Positions 8,257 to 16,276 of a stretch of DNA of 64,000 bases are shown one piece after another; position 1 is the first letter of the stretch, and each line of letters starts with the position of its first letter. Location of the stretch: contig NZ_FXWM01000001.1 in NCBI RefSeq assembly GCF_900177675.1, positions 3,357,001 to 3,421,000 of the forward strand, written 5' to 3'. The translations under genes were made by a program, and so were the position numbers. This DNA comes from Bacillus sp. OV166 (lineage in GTDB: Bacteria; Bacillota; Bacilli; Bacillales; Cytobacillaceae). Under the pieces are notes generated by a model. It saw only the letters and a list, made by a program, of their open reading frames with translations, did not search any database and was not told the DNA's origin.

Positions 8257-8320
8257 AAACGCTATGTCACGTGATTGTCCCGTATGATTGAAAGGTTAAC
8301 AATACGATAACATAGCGTTT
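8257..8320. repeat. Inverted repeat AAACGCTATGT / ACATAGCGTTT
   Basis: Perfect 11-base arms at 8257-8267 and 8310-8320 separated by 42 bases. They lie between the direct repeats and the tRNA fragment. This could be part of attP or a long-looped terminator. Confidence 0.5.
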
Positions 8321-8332
8321 CTTTAAAAGGAT

Positions 8333-8383
8333 GTCCCAGAGAGGATTCGAACCTCCGACCTACAGTTTAGGAAACTGTAGCTC
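8333..8383 (-). tRNA. 3' half of a tRNA-Arg(CCU) gene (attachment-site copy, incomplete)
   Basis: On the minus strand the sequence has the 3' side of a D stem (GAGC), a complete anticodon arm ACAGT-TTCCTAA-ACTGT with anticodon CCU, a T arm GGAGG-TTCGAAT-CCTCT and the acceptor strand CTGGGAC. The 5' half with acceptor and D arm is replaced by unrelated sequence. This is the footprint of integration at the anticodon loop of tRNA-Arg. It cannot yield a working tRNA. Confidence 0.8.
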
Positions 8384-9051
8384 ATTGCTATTTATGGTAG
8401 ATCGTTGATTTATAAGGGTTTGCATGACTGTCGTGCAAATATATTTCCTACAAGAAAGAGCATTGTTTGATGAAGATGGAAATTTGAAAATTTTTAACGA
8501 GAGTTTGGATAAATAAAGACAAGACCTTTGAAGTAGCGAGCTGGACATCTTTCAGGCTAAACTAGCAGTTTTATCTCAACCATGAGGTAAGGAGGATTGT
8601 TAAAAAGAAAACACGAAGTAAAATCTTGAAAATCAGCTAGTAAATGAGCGATTTATATTGAAGGTTGTAAATAGTCTAGATTAAGAAGAACCTTAATTGA
8701 GGTTACTTTCTTGGCAACAGACGGTAAATATTTATTAGGGTAAATCTTTAATCCCCCCTACAAATAAACTATTGGGAGAAGACTGCCCACAACATCGACC
8801 ACATTCCGTTGAACACAACTAATTAATTTTATATAGTTCCCTCGACCCTTGATTTTAAGCCAATCTATTTCCGTTTACACCATTAACCACCTATTTTTTA
8901 ACCAAATCTAATTCTGGAAGAGTACTTAATTTTGTAAATTAATAAACATATTTTTAATTCATAGTAACCCTAGTTTCTCATTATTAAAGTTCCCAATCTA
9001 TTCCATGATTCGATATAATATAGGTATATTTCAATATTGGAGGTATCTTAA
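8384..9051. other. Intergenic region with a possible short gene remnant
   Basis: No complete gene. At about 8424-8515 the plus strand reads LQERALFDEDGNLKIFNESL before a stop, which resembles the tail of a decayed gene. The -10 TATAAT at 9014-9019 serves the next gene. Otherwise AT-rich sequence without recognisable content. Confidence 0.4.
9014..9019 (+). promoter_or_regulatory. -10 box of the MazG-helicase operon
   Basis: TATAAT 33 bases before the ATG, with a TTGGAGG ribosome binding site at 9037-9043. No clear -35 hexamer. Confidence 0.45.
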
Positions 9052-9378
9052 ATGCCCGTACACAACAAATTAGTCCGAGACCGTATACCAGAAATAATCG
9101 AGAGTACCGGAAAAAAGTTTTCCGCAAAAACATTGGACAATGGAGAATACATAAAAGAACTTAAAAACAAAAGCAAAGAAGAACTTGAAGAATACCTAAA
9201 TGCTGCAACTGATAAAGATGCAATTGAAGAGTTAGCAGATTTATTGGAAATCATCCATGCCTTAGCAGAGTGTCATGGCTCATCTTTTGAAGAGGTAGAG
9301 AAGGTCCGACAAAAAAAGGCGGAAAAGCGTGGGGGCTTTAAGGAAAAAATATTCTTAATTGAGGTTGAAGATGAGTAA
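9052..9378 (+). CDS. MazG-like / phosphoribosyl-ATP pyrophosphohydrolase-like protein
   Basis: Members of the all-alpha NTP pyrophosphatase superfamily hydrolyse nucleoside triphosphates to monophosphates. The 108-residue protein opens with the family's NKLVRDRIPEII. It carries the metal-binding pattern EELEEYLNA and then AIEELADLLEI, the paired E-x-x-E and E-x-x-x-D motifs of MazG helices. The basic tail QKKAEKRGGF is also typical. Its stop overlaps the start of the next gene by eight bases, so the two are translationally coupled. That argues for a shared role, possibly nucleotide depletion paired with a nuclease-helicase. Confidence 0.8.
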   Translation: MPVHNKLVRDRIPEIIESTGKKFSAKTLDNGEYIKELKNKSKEELEEYLNAATDKDAIEELADLLEIIHALAECHGSSFEEVEKVRQKKAEKRGGFKEKIFLIEVEDE

Positions 9379-11800
9379 GGTTCAACTGCTTACCAAAGAA
9401 CTTGGCAAGCATTTAATAGAAAAGCTAGAAGGTGCTAACACCATTTGTATTCTAGCTTCTTTTGTTATGAAGTCAGGTGTGGATTACTTAAAAGAAGCAT
9501 TAAAAAAGGCTGCGGAGAACGGTGCTGAAATAAAGGTTTGTACCGGAGATTATTTGTTCATTACTCAACCTAAGGGGTTAGAAGAAATATTATCAATTGA
9601 TGAAAATATAGATATTCGTATCTGGAAAAGTAATGGTGTTTCTTTTCATCCAAAAGCATACCTATTCCAATCCAATGAACATGATGTTTTGTTTATTGGT
9701 TCATCTAACTTATCAAAATCGGCTTTACATAATGGTGTGGAATGGAACCTTTTGGTTAGTGATGAGCAGCAAGTATTTGATGATGCCCAAACGGAGTTTC
9801 TAAAAATTTTCTATTCAGATCAAACCGTGCCATTAAATAAAGAAACCTTAGAAGAATATCGAAAAAGCTATGATGAATACCAACTTAAACATCCGAATTT
9901 AGTTCAAAAATGGACGGAGCTTGAAGAATTAGATTTAATGCTGCCAGTAGAGAAGGAGATAGCTGTACAGCCAGAAGTTATTTTGGATCCTCCGGTCGGA
10001 TATGGGGAGATACAACCAAGATTTGCTCAGATAGAAGCATTAGAGGAGTTACACAAAACTCTTGATGAAGAGTATAATAAGGCACTTGTTGTGATGGCAA
10101 CAGGGTTAGGGAAAACCTACTTAGCTGGATTCTTCGCACAAAATTTTAATAAGATCCTTTTTATTGCCCACCGTGAAGAAATTCTTCATCAGGCTAGAGA
10201 TTCTTTCAAGAAAATAATGCCTGAAAAACAATTCGGGATCTATAATGGAAAGACAAAAGAAGGCCAGGCTGATGCCATCTTTGCCTCTATCTATACATTA
10301 AGTCTTAAAAGGCATTTGGAAAACTTTAAGCCAGATGAGTTTGATTTAATTATCATTGATGAATTCCATCATGCTGCAGCTGACTCCTACCAACGGGTTC
10401 TTGATTATTTTCAACCACGCTTCCTGTTGGGCATTACGGCTACTCCGGATCGAAATGATAATAAAGATGTTTATGCGATATGTGATGGGAACGTCGCTTT
10501 TCGTTTAGATTTCTTAGATGCGATTAATCGGAAATGGTTAGCACCTTTCCAATATTTTGGCGTTTATGATGATACGGATTATAGTCAAATAACGTGGCTG
10601 GGTAACCGCTATGATGAAGAAGAATTACTTCAAGCCCAGTTACGAGAGGAGTTAGCCCTTAAAGTACTTCGTGCCTGGGAGAATAAAAAACAGACGAGAA
10701 CATTAGGATTTTGCTCTTCTATTAGGCAAGCAGACTTTTTATCCCATTATTTTAATCATCATGGTTATCGAACATTTAGTCTTCATTCACAGCAAATGGG
10801 TGTGAGCAGAAATAAAGCTATTTCTCAACTTTCAAAAGGTGAAATTGATATTATTTTTACAGTGGACCTATTTAATGAAGGAGTAGATATTCCCGCCGTC
10901 GATACTCTTTTATTTGTCAGACCCACTGAATCTTTAACTGTTTTTACCCAACAAATAGGACGTGGACTCCGTTTGCATCCTGGTAAAGAAACGTGTGTCA
11001 TCATTGACTTAATCGGAAATTATCGAAATGCGGATATAAAGTTAAGTCTATTTGATACACTACCAGGTGAAGGAAAAACTAGAATCATTGAACCTACATT
11101 GCCAATTTACTGTGAATTAAATTTAGATGTAAATGTAATTAACCTTCTTCAAACAATGTCCCGGAAACGGCAGCCGCGCAAAGAGAAGTTGTTCAATGAT
11201 TATATGGATTTAAAAAGGGAGCTTGGAAGAAGGCCATCGTATTTGGAATTACATTTAAAGGGTGCATCTGATTCTCCTCAATACAGACAGGAATTTAGTT
11301 CGTACTTCGGATTTCTTAAATGGGCAGAGGAATTAACAGATCATGAGATAGAAATTTACAACCGTTACGAAAATTGGTTCGTTGAAGTAGAAAAGACGGG
11401 TATGGCCAAAAGCTATAAAATGGTTGTCTTGTTGGCAATGCTGAAACGGGGTATTTCGAATTGGTATCATCCCATTACATCAAAAGACGTAGCACCCTTC
11501 TTTCATTATTATTTGATGGAAAAAGAGCATCGCAAAAGGATAGACTTTTCCGATAAAGGTGCTAAAAAATTATGGGATTATGATGAAAAAGGTGTTAGTA
11601 AACTGATTGCTACCATGCCGATGACAAAATGGAGTGGCAGCTCAAAAGGATTAATCACATTTGAAAATGATATATTTACGTTAAACATTGAAGTCCTAAA
11701 TGAACATGAAACAACTCTCTTTAACTGGACACAAGAAATATGTGAATACCGCCTTCATTACCACTTTGAGCGGAAATCTAATAATACCCTTGTTCAATAA
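9371..11800 (+). CDS. PLD-nuclease / SF2 DEAD-DEAH helicase fusion
   Basis: The N-terminal third is a phospholipase-D-fold nuclease half-site: FHPKAYLFQ (HxK) followed by FIGSSNLSKSAL, about residues 95-125. The SF2 helicase core follows with motif I MATGLGKTYL, motif II IIDEFHHAA, motif III GITATPDR, motif V GVDIPAVDTLLF and motif VI QQIGRGLRL. The C-terminal 200 residues are helical and unassigned. The architecture is that of restriction-like or defence-associated helicases with a PLD nuclease. The start at 9371 is chosen because GAGG lies seven bases before it, while 9359 has no ribosome binding site. Predicted cytosolic enzyme acting on DNA; target unknown. Confidence 0.85.
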   Translation: MSKVQLLTKELGKHLIEKLEGANTICILASFVMKSGVDYLKEALKKAAENGAEIKVCTGDYLFITQPKGLEEILSIDENIDIRIWKSNGVSFHPKAYLFQSNEHDVLFIGSSNLSKSALHNGVEWNLLVSDEQQVFDDAQTEFLKIFYSDQTVPLNKETLEEYRKSYDEYQLKHPNLVQKWTELEELDLMLPVEKEIAVQPEVILDPPVGYGEIQPRFAQIEALEELHKTLDEEYNKALVVMATGLGKTYLAGFFAQNFNKILFIAHREEILHQARDSFKKIMPEKQFGIYNGKTKEGQADAIFASIYTLSLKRHLENFKPDEFDLIIIDEFHHAAADSYQRVLDYFQPRFLLGITATPDRNDNKDVYAICDGNVAFRLDFLDAINRKWLAPFQYFGVYDDTDYSQITWLGNRYDEEELLQAQLREELALKVLRAWENKKQTRTLGFCSSIRQADFLSHYFNHHGYRTFSLHSQQMGVSRNKAISQLSKGEIDIIFTVDLFNEGVDIPAVDTLLFVRPTESLTVFTQQIGRGLRLHPGKETCVIIDLIGNYRNADIKLSLFDTLPGEGKTRIIEPTLPIYCELNLDVNVINLLQTMSRKRQPRKEKLFNDYMDLKRELGRRPSYLELHLKGASDSPQYRQEFSSYFGFLKWAEELTDHEIEIYNRYENWFVEVEKTGMAKSYKMVVLLAMLKRGISNWYHPITSKDVAPFFHYYLMEKEHRKRIDFSDKGAKKLWDYDEKGVSKLIATMPMTKWSGSSKGLITFENDIFTLNIEVLNEHETTLFNWTQEICEYRLHYHFERKSNNTLVQ

Positions 11801-11888
11801 TTTGATTTAGTTTAGCTTAGTATTTATAGGTACCCTAATTAGTGTCATTTATTGGGGGAATCATTATAACCGTATTAATTAACCTTAA

Positions 11889-11915
11889 AGAGCTGTCCGA
11901 GTAAAGGGAAGCTCT
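11889..11915 (+). terminator. Weak hairpin downstream of the helicase
   Basis: AGAGCT (11889-11894) pairs with AGCTCT (11910-11915), followed by a short AT-rich tail. The stem is only six base pairs. Confidence 0.35.
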
Positions 11916-11999
11916 ATTTATTGTATGGTCAAATTAATCTTTCAAACTGTAACTGTAATTAAATTTCATTTAAACGTGATGTTTTGGCTACAGTTCCTC

Positions 12000-12245
12000 C
12001 TATTTTTTCTTAACAGCCTCTGGGTCGGTTAAGAAAAAATAGCTAGCCCCAATAAAGGCATATGGCTCATTAACCCATATGCCTTTATTAATAGCTGACC
12101 AGTTGAAACGGTCAGCTCCAGTATGTTTTTTGAAGAGCCTAGCTGCCTGTTGAATCGATGGACATTCTATCAGAAGTTTTTCACCTTTGTATATGTTTAC
12201 CGGTATTTCGGTCTTGTTTTGTAATGTTGGTCTTATTCTTTCCAC
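12000..12245 (-). CDS. Small hypothetical protein
   Basis: An 81-residue protein starting at a GTG with AAGGAG six bases before it, so translation is well supported. The sequence reads like a small DNA- or phage-associated domain: IQQAARLFKKHTGADRF forms a helix pair reminiscent of a winged-helix or AP2-like adaptor in homing proteins. I cannot assign it. It lies 32 bases after the end of the next minus-strand gene and may share its transcript. Confidence 0.55.
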   Translation of the reverse strand: MERIRPTLQNKTEIPVNIYKGEKLLIECPSIQQAARLFKKHTGADRFNWSAINKGIWVNEPYAFIGASYFFLTDPEAVKKK

Positions 12246-12277
12246 GATGATCTCCTTTTGTATAAGCTACAGCCTTT

Positions 12278-12709
12278 CTACCTTTTTCTCAATACCCCTT
12301 TTTTTACCGGATTAACAAGTGTCCCTTTATTTTTATAACGATTATAAGCAATTAATCTATTTAAATCCTTAATAGTCAATTGAGCTGGATCAATTGCAAG
12401 TTCAAATTCAGGCTTGATCTTTTCAAGTAAAGAGAGGGCATATTCAATCTGTTTTGCGGTTAAGGTGTAATCTTCTTGGTCAGTTGATGTTTTTGGAATG
12501 GGTTGGTCATTCGTTGTAGTTTGTAGTGTTGCCGCATGCTCCCTGATTTTTCCCTCAACTAATGCCTCTATTTCCGCTTGGCTAATCGGTTGGACGTTCA
12601 CTTTTTTTGTCTGTTGGTTTGTATGAAATAATTTATTAAGGATTCCTTTAAACAAGATCTCCACTCCATTTTCTTCATTCTCGCGTTCAGTGTAGGTAAA
12701 TTCACCCAT
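12278..12709 (-). CDS. Hypothetical protein with charged, helical C-terminal region
   Basis: About 143 residues from the ATG at 12709; a TTG at 12721 is an alternative, and neither has a clear ribosome binding site. A low-complexity Thr/Gln/Pro middle (about residues 75-95) separates an N-terminal Gln/Glu-rich helix from a C-terminal basic region ending KKGVLRKR. No family recognised. Probably one transcript with the 81-residue gene downstream. Confidence 0.45.
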   Translation of the reverse strand: MGEFTYTERENEENGVEILFKGILNKLFHTNQQTKKVNVQPISQAEIEALVEGKIREHAATLQTTTNDQPIPKTSTDQEDYTLTAKQIEYALSLLEKIKPEFELAIDPAQLTIKDLNRLIAYNRYKNKGTLVNPVKKGVLRKR

Positions 12710-12890
12710 TCTATTATTCAATGAAAAGAAAGAAAAAACAATGCTTTTGGAGGATTTTGTTTGTTTTAGTAGAGAATTGTTAAAAATAATAGGGTGGTTT
12801 TACAATTATAGAAGATTTATGTAAATATTTAGGCCGATTGAACTAATTGTAGTATAATGGAGGAAAATGCAAATTTTGGAGCGGTTTATT

Positions 12891-14798
12891 ATGGCATTTA
12901 CGATTCCCGAGACAATTAGGTCTACCGCCACAACAGGTGAGCGGTTGTTTTTCCGAACTTTAAAAACCTTTCTACCAGACGATTATATTGTGTACTTTGA
13001 ACCAGAAATTCAAGGTAGACGGCCTGATTTTGTGATCATTGGACCGGATCTTGGCATAGTAGTGTTGGAAGTGAAGGATTATACCAAAAATACCCTTTTT
13101 CAAATTAACCATGATGAATGGCATATTGTGACGACATCTGGTGATCAAGAAGTCAAAAAAAGCCCGATGAAACAAGCGAGAGACAATATGTTTCATGTGG
13201 TTGATGTGTTGAAAAAGGACAAAAATCTTATTCAATTGGATGGGAAGTATAAATTTTCATTAAAGTTCCCATATGGTCATGGTGTCGTCTTTACCAGAAT
13301 GTATGCGAAGGATTTTATTGTAGAGGGACTTTACTCAGTCATTGAACCAAATCTCTGTTTAACAAGAGATGAAATCGATCCTGAAAAAGATGGGTTTTCG
13401 GAAGAAATCTTAATGGAAAAGATCTTGAATATGTTTGTAGTCCCATACCGCTTAAAGGAACCCCTTTCGATCGAGGATATTAATGCCATCAGATATCATT
13501 TATTTCCGGAAGTTCGGATTAGTGCCGAATTTAAAGCGCCGGTTCCTTACCAGGATCAACTATTATTATCTCTTCATGATATTAAAACCATGGATCTTCA
13601 TCAGGAGAATTTAGCGAAACAGATTGGTGATAAGAACCGCTTGATTCGTGGTGTAGCAGGAAGTGGGAAGACAATTATTTTGGCCAGTCGAGCGAAGATG
13701 CTGTCAAAACAAAATCCTGATTGGAAAATTCTAATCCTTTGTTATAACATTTCATTGGCCAATGCGATTCAACAAATGATTCATCATATGCTGAATGAAC
13801 CTGAGGATTTATTTGATTTTGATCCAACTAGTAAGGCAGTACAAAATCAAAATATTATCGTGCGGAATTTTCATTCTTGGTTAAAGAATGATCTAAAGAT
13901 TAGAGAGCAGCACCTATCAGGTATCATCGATAAAATCGAAAAGAAAGAAACCATTCTACCATCCTATGATGCGATATTGATTGACGAAGGGCAGGATTTT
14001 GATGCGGATTGGCTTAGGTTAGTGAGCCTGCTAATAAATACGGATACTCAATCCTTATTATTGGTAGAAGATCGAGCGCAAACGATTTATAGGCGAAAAC
14101 GTTCGTACGTGCAGGATACCGGTTTATCTTTTCAAGGCCGCTCAAAGGTGCTGTCAATCAACTATAGAAATACCTCACAAATTGTTAAGTTTGCTTGGGA
14201 TTTTTATCGTGAGCATTCCATGTTTAAAAATAAGGTCGTTAATCGTAATCTTGAGGGTGAAATCATTGCTCCACAAAGCACGAAACGATAAGGGCCAGAG
14301 CCAGGTATTATTCGAGCAGCAAATTTCTTTGACGAAATGAGAATGGTTGCCAGACAAATTAAAAAATTGCATGAAGAGAAGAAAGTTCCACTTGAGGAGA
14401 TGCTAATCCTATATAGAGTGAAGCGAACATATAAATATCCGATTGTTGATATTATTAAACGATCTTTAGGTGAATTGGCATTGCCAAATTACTGGATCAC
14501 CGAGAATGATGTTTCGAAGCGATCTTTTGAAAAAGAAGATGGCAAGATTAAAATAAGTACAATTGATAGCAGTAAGGGACTCGACTTCCAAGCAGTGTTT
14601 ATTGTAAATGTTGATTCCATGCCATTTCCCCTTGAAGAGGATAAAGAAAGAGAGGTTTCTTTATTCTATATTGGAATGACAAGGGCGAAGGAATATCTTT
14701 GCTTATCTTACTCTGGTGAATCAGAGTTTACGCAGTACTTGGATGGGATTTTGCTGGAGAGAAACCAGACCAAAAATGGCAGACTTATAATTAAATAA
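12891..14798 (+). pseudogene. NERD-domain nuclease / UvrD-like helicase interrupted by one in-frame stop
   Basis: Residues 1-200 form a NERD nuclease domain (STATTGERLFFRTL, then GRRPDFVIIGPDLGIVVLEVKDY with the D-ExK pattern). A UvrD/SF1 helicase follows: Walker A RGVAGSGKTIILA, motif II LIDEGQDFDADW, motif III VEDRAQTIYRRK, then ISTIDSSKGLDFQAVFI and FYIGMTRAKEYLCL near the end. The reading frame is the same throughout, but a TAA at 14289-14291 (AAA CGA TAA GGG) splits it into 466 and about 168 residues. A CAA-to-TAA transition would explain it. The start at 12891 is preferred: a TATAAT at 12853-12858 would place the transcript start almost on the 12867 ATG, and GGAG precedes 12891. Confidence 0.82.
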
Positions 14799-14900
14799 AC
14801 AGCTTTTTTAAATCTTATTAATTTATAATACTTCCAGTCTTCTCAAATGAACCTATGAAATTAATTTGTTTTTTAAAAGTTTCTTATTGACGAAAAAAGT

Positions 14901-14926
14901 AGAGTAGCCTGCCAAGGGTCTACTCT
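14901..14926 (+). terminator. Hairpin downstream of the NERD helicase
   Basis: AGAGTAG (14901-14907) pairs with CTACTCT (14920-14926), followed by ATTCTT. Modest terminator. Confidence 0.45.
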
Positions 14927-15046
14927 ATTCTTATGGTCAAGATTTATGGGTATAATTAATCTGAAAATTGTCTTATGAGGAGACTTTGTTACTGGAGTAA
15001 TACTGATAAGAGATGACATGTAAAGTGGGTTAGCATAAGCCTTCCC

Positions 15047-15433
15047 TTAATGATTAATTAAATAATCTTTAACACATTGTTCAGTTGCTTCCTCGGTGGC
15101 TTTAGAACATTTATCTAAAACCTCTAACGCTACATCAAAACTTTCAAAACCTTCACCTGTCCAAGAGTCACTATATACCCATTCTTTATCGTATGTACCC
15201 CAAACCACGTCATATTGTTCCTTCTTGATTGTAGGTTCTTGCTTAACTTCCTCCTTAATAACTTCTTTCTTAGGTTCTTGCTTAACCTCCTCCTTAATAA
15301 CTTCTTTCTTAGGTTCTTGCTTAACCTCCTCCTTAACAACTTCTTTCTTAGGTTCTTGCTTAACTTCCTCTTTAGAACCACAACCCGTTAATAATCCTGC
15401 CATAACTAAACCTACCATTAATAACTGCTTCAT
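15047..15433 (-). CDS. Lipoprotein with charged tandem repeats
   Basis: Start at 15433, where GGAGG lies at the right distance. The 18-residue signal peptide ends in the lipobox LLTGC, so Cys18 is the lipidated residue and the protein is surface-anchored. Residues 21-67 are three full copies and one partial copy of a 13-residue Lys/Glu repeat (KEEVKQEPKKEV plus I or V), a probable extended stalk. The C-terminal 60 residues form a small domain with two Cys (LDKCSKATEEATEQC) that could form a disulphide. Function unknown; it looks like a surface protein with a spacer. Confidence 0.7.
   Translation of the reverse strand: MKQLLMVGLVMAGLLTGCGSKEEVKQEPKKEVVKEEVKQEPKKEVIKEEVKQEPKKEVIKEEVKQEPTIKKEQYDVVWGTYDKEWVYSDSWTGEGFESFDVALEVLDKCSKATEEATEQCVKDYLINH
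15233..15373 (-). repeat. 39-base in-frame tandem repeats inside the lipoprotein gene
   Basis: Three complete 39-base units plus a 24-base partial unit, nearly identical at DNA level. Copy-number change by slippage would keep the reading frame and alter stalk length. Confidence 0.8.
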
Positions 15434-15709
15434 CTTACTTACCTCCAAATAGTTTAGCAAAGAATGACTTCATACTTTGTTGAATTTTCACTGCATTAAT
15501 CAAAACACAGGGATGGGATACAAGTTATCCTTTTAAGATATACAATGATCACATTAAACTCGATTAATTTTCTAATTTTTTCTCTTTCTGTGTAAAGTAA
15601 CTCATATAATTGAGTCAACACCATTATTCAATTAAGTGTTTCTCTTTCGATCTATCTCATCAGTTAAAGGACGATCAACCCTTCAAGACTGGAGCAACCC
15701 CGTTTCGAC

Positions 15710-15946
15710 TTATTGTTTAACGACCCACCCGTGATCTACCAAGCGGTTCGCTCGGTGCTTGTTGTAGAAGAACGGGAAGATAAACCATGAGATACCAGCC
15801 GTGATAATCCCGACCACTAACTCCAATAACGCTCGTGCTATATCACCGTGGAATAATGGAACTAAGAACCCGAAGAATAAGTTGACCCATGAAAAACCCT
15901 TCTTTACTCGTGTTTCTAAGCCGTTCTTTGTGAATGTTGTTTTCAT
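15710..15946 (-). CDS. Small two-helix membrane protein (DUF2628-like)
   Basis: 78 residues with two hydrophobic segments (about residues 21-33 and 40-60) separated by the short charged turn HGDIARALL. A basic N-terminus and a C-terminal NKHRANRLVDHGW follow. The pattern resembles DUF2628/HrgC-like small membrane proteins. GGAGG precedes the ATG by ten bases. It stands alone between the lipoprotein and the AAA operon. Confidence 0.55.
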   Translation of the reverse strand: MKTTFTKNGLETRVKKGFSWVNLFFGFLVPLFHGDIARALLELVVGIITAGISWFIFPFFYNKHRANRLVDHGWVVKQ

Positions 15947-16276
15947 TTGTGTAAAACCTCCAAAGTAATTATTTTTTTAATTATTATGTGATAAACCGAA
16001 CTATCTCATTACAGTGGAAAGTCAGACCCACCACCCTAGTGGTTCATTTTTGTGGTGAGATCACCAGACTAAGCAAATCGATTATCCTTAGACAGGAAGA
16101 TGAAATATAGTAGGAAAATGCATGGTAGGTTGGATTATAACAGTAGTAACTGGGGAAATTAATCGGTAATTGACCAATAGTTATTAGAGATTCTTGAAAC
16201 GAAAGTTACTTACACAAATATCCAATTTAATATGGTAATTTAAATTAGAATTCATACATAGATAGGGTGACTGACC
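15947..16276. other. Intergenic region upstream of the AAA operon
   Basis: 330 bases without a frame. I see no clear promoter hexamers beyond AT-rich runs; it must hold the control region of the AAA operon. Confidence 0.35.

Noticed and set aside
15233..15373. Repeats in the lipoprotein considered as a CRISPR array
   Set aside because: The units are contiguous, in frame and have no spacers; they encode a protein repeat.
15096..15452. 118-residue plus-strand frame opposite the lipoprotein
   Set aside because: It is the antisense of the 39-base repeats; its regular SFLGSCLTSS units only mirror the Lys/Glu repeats.
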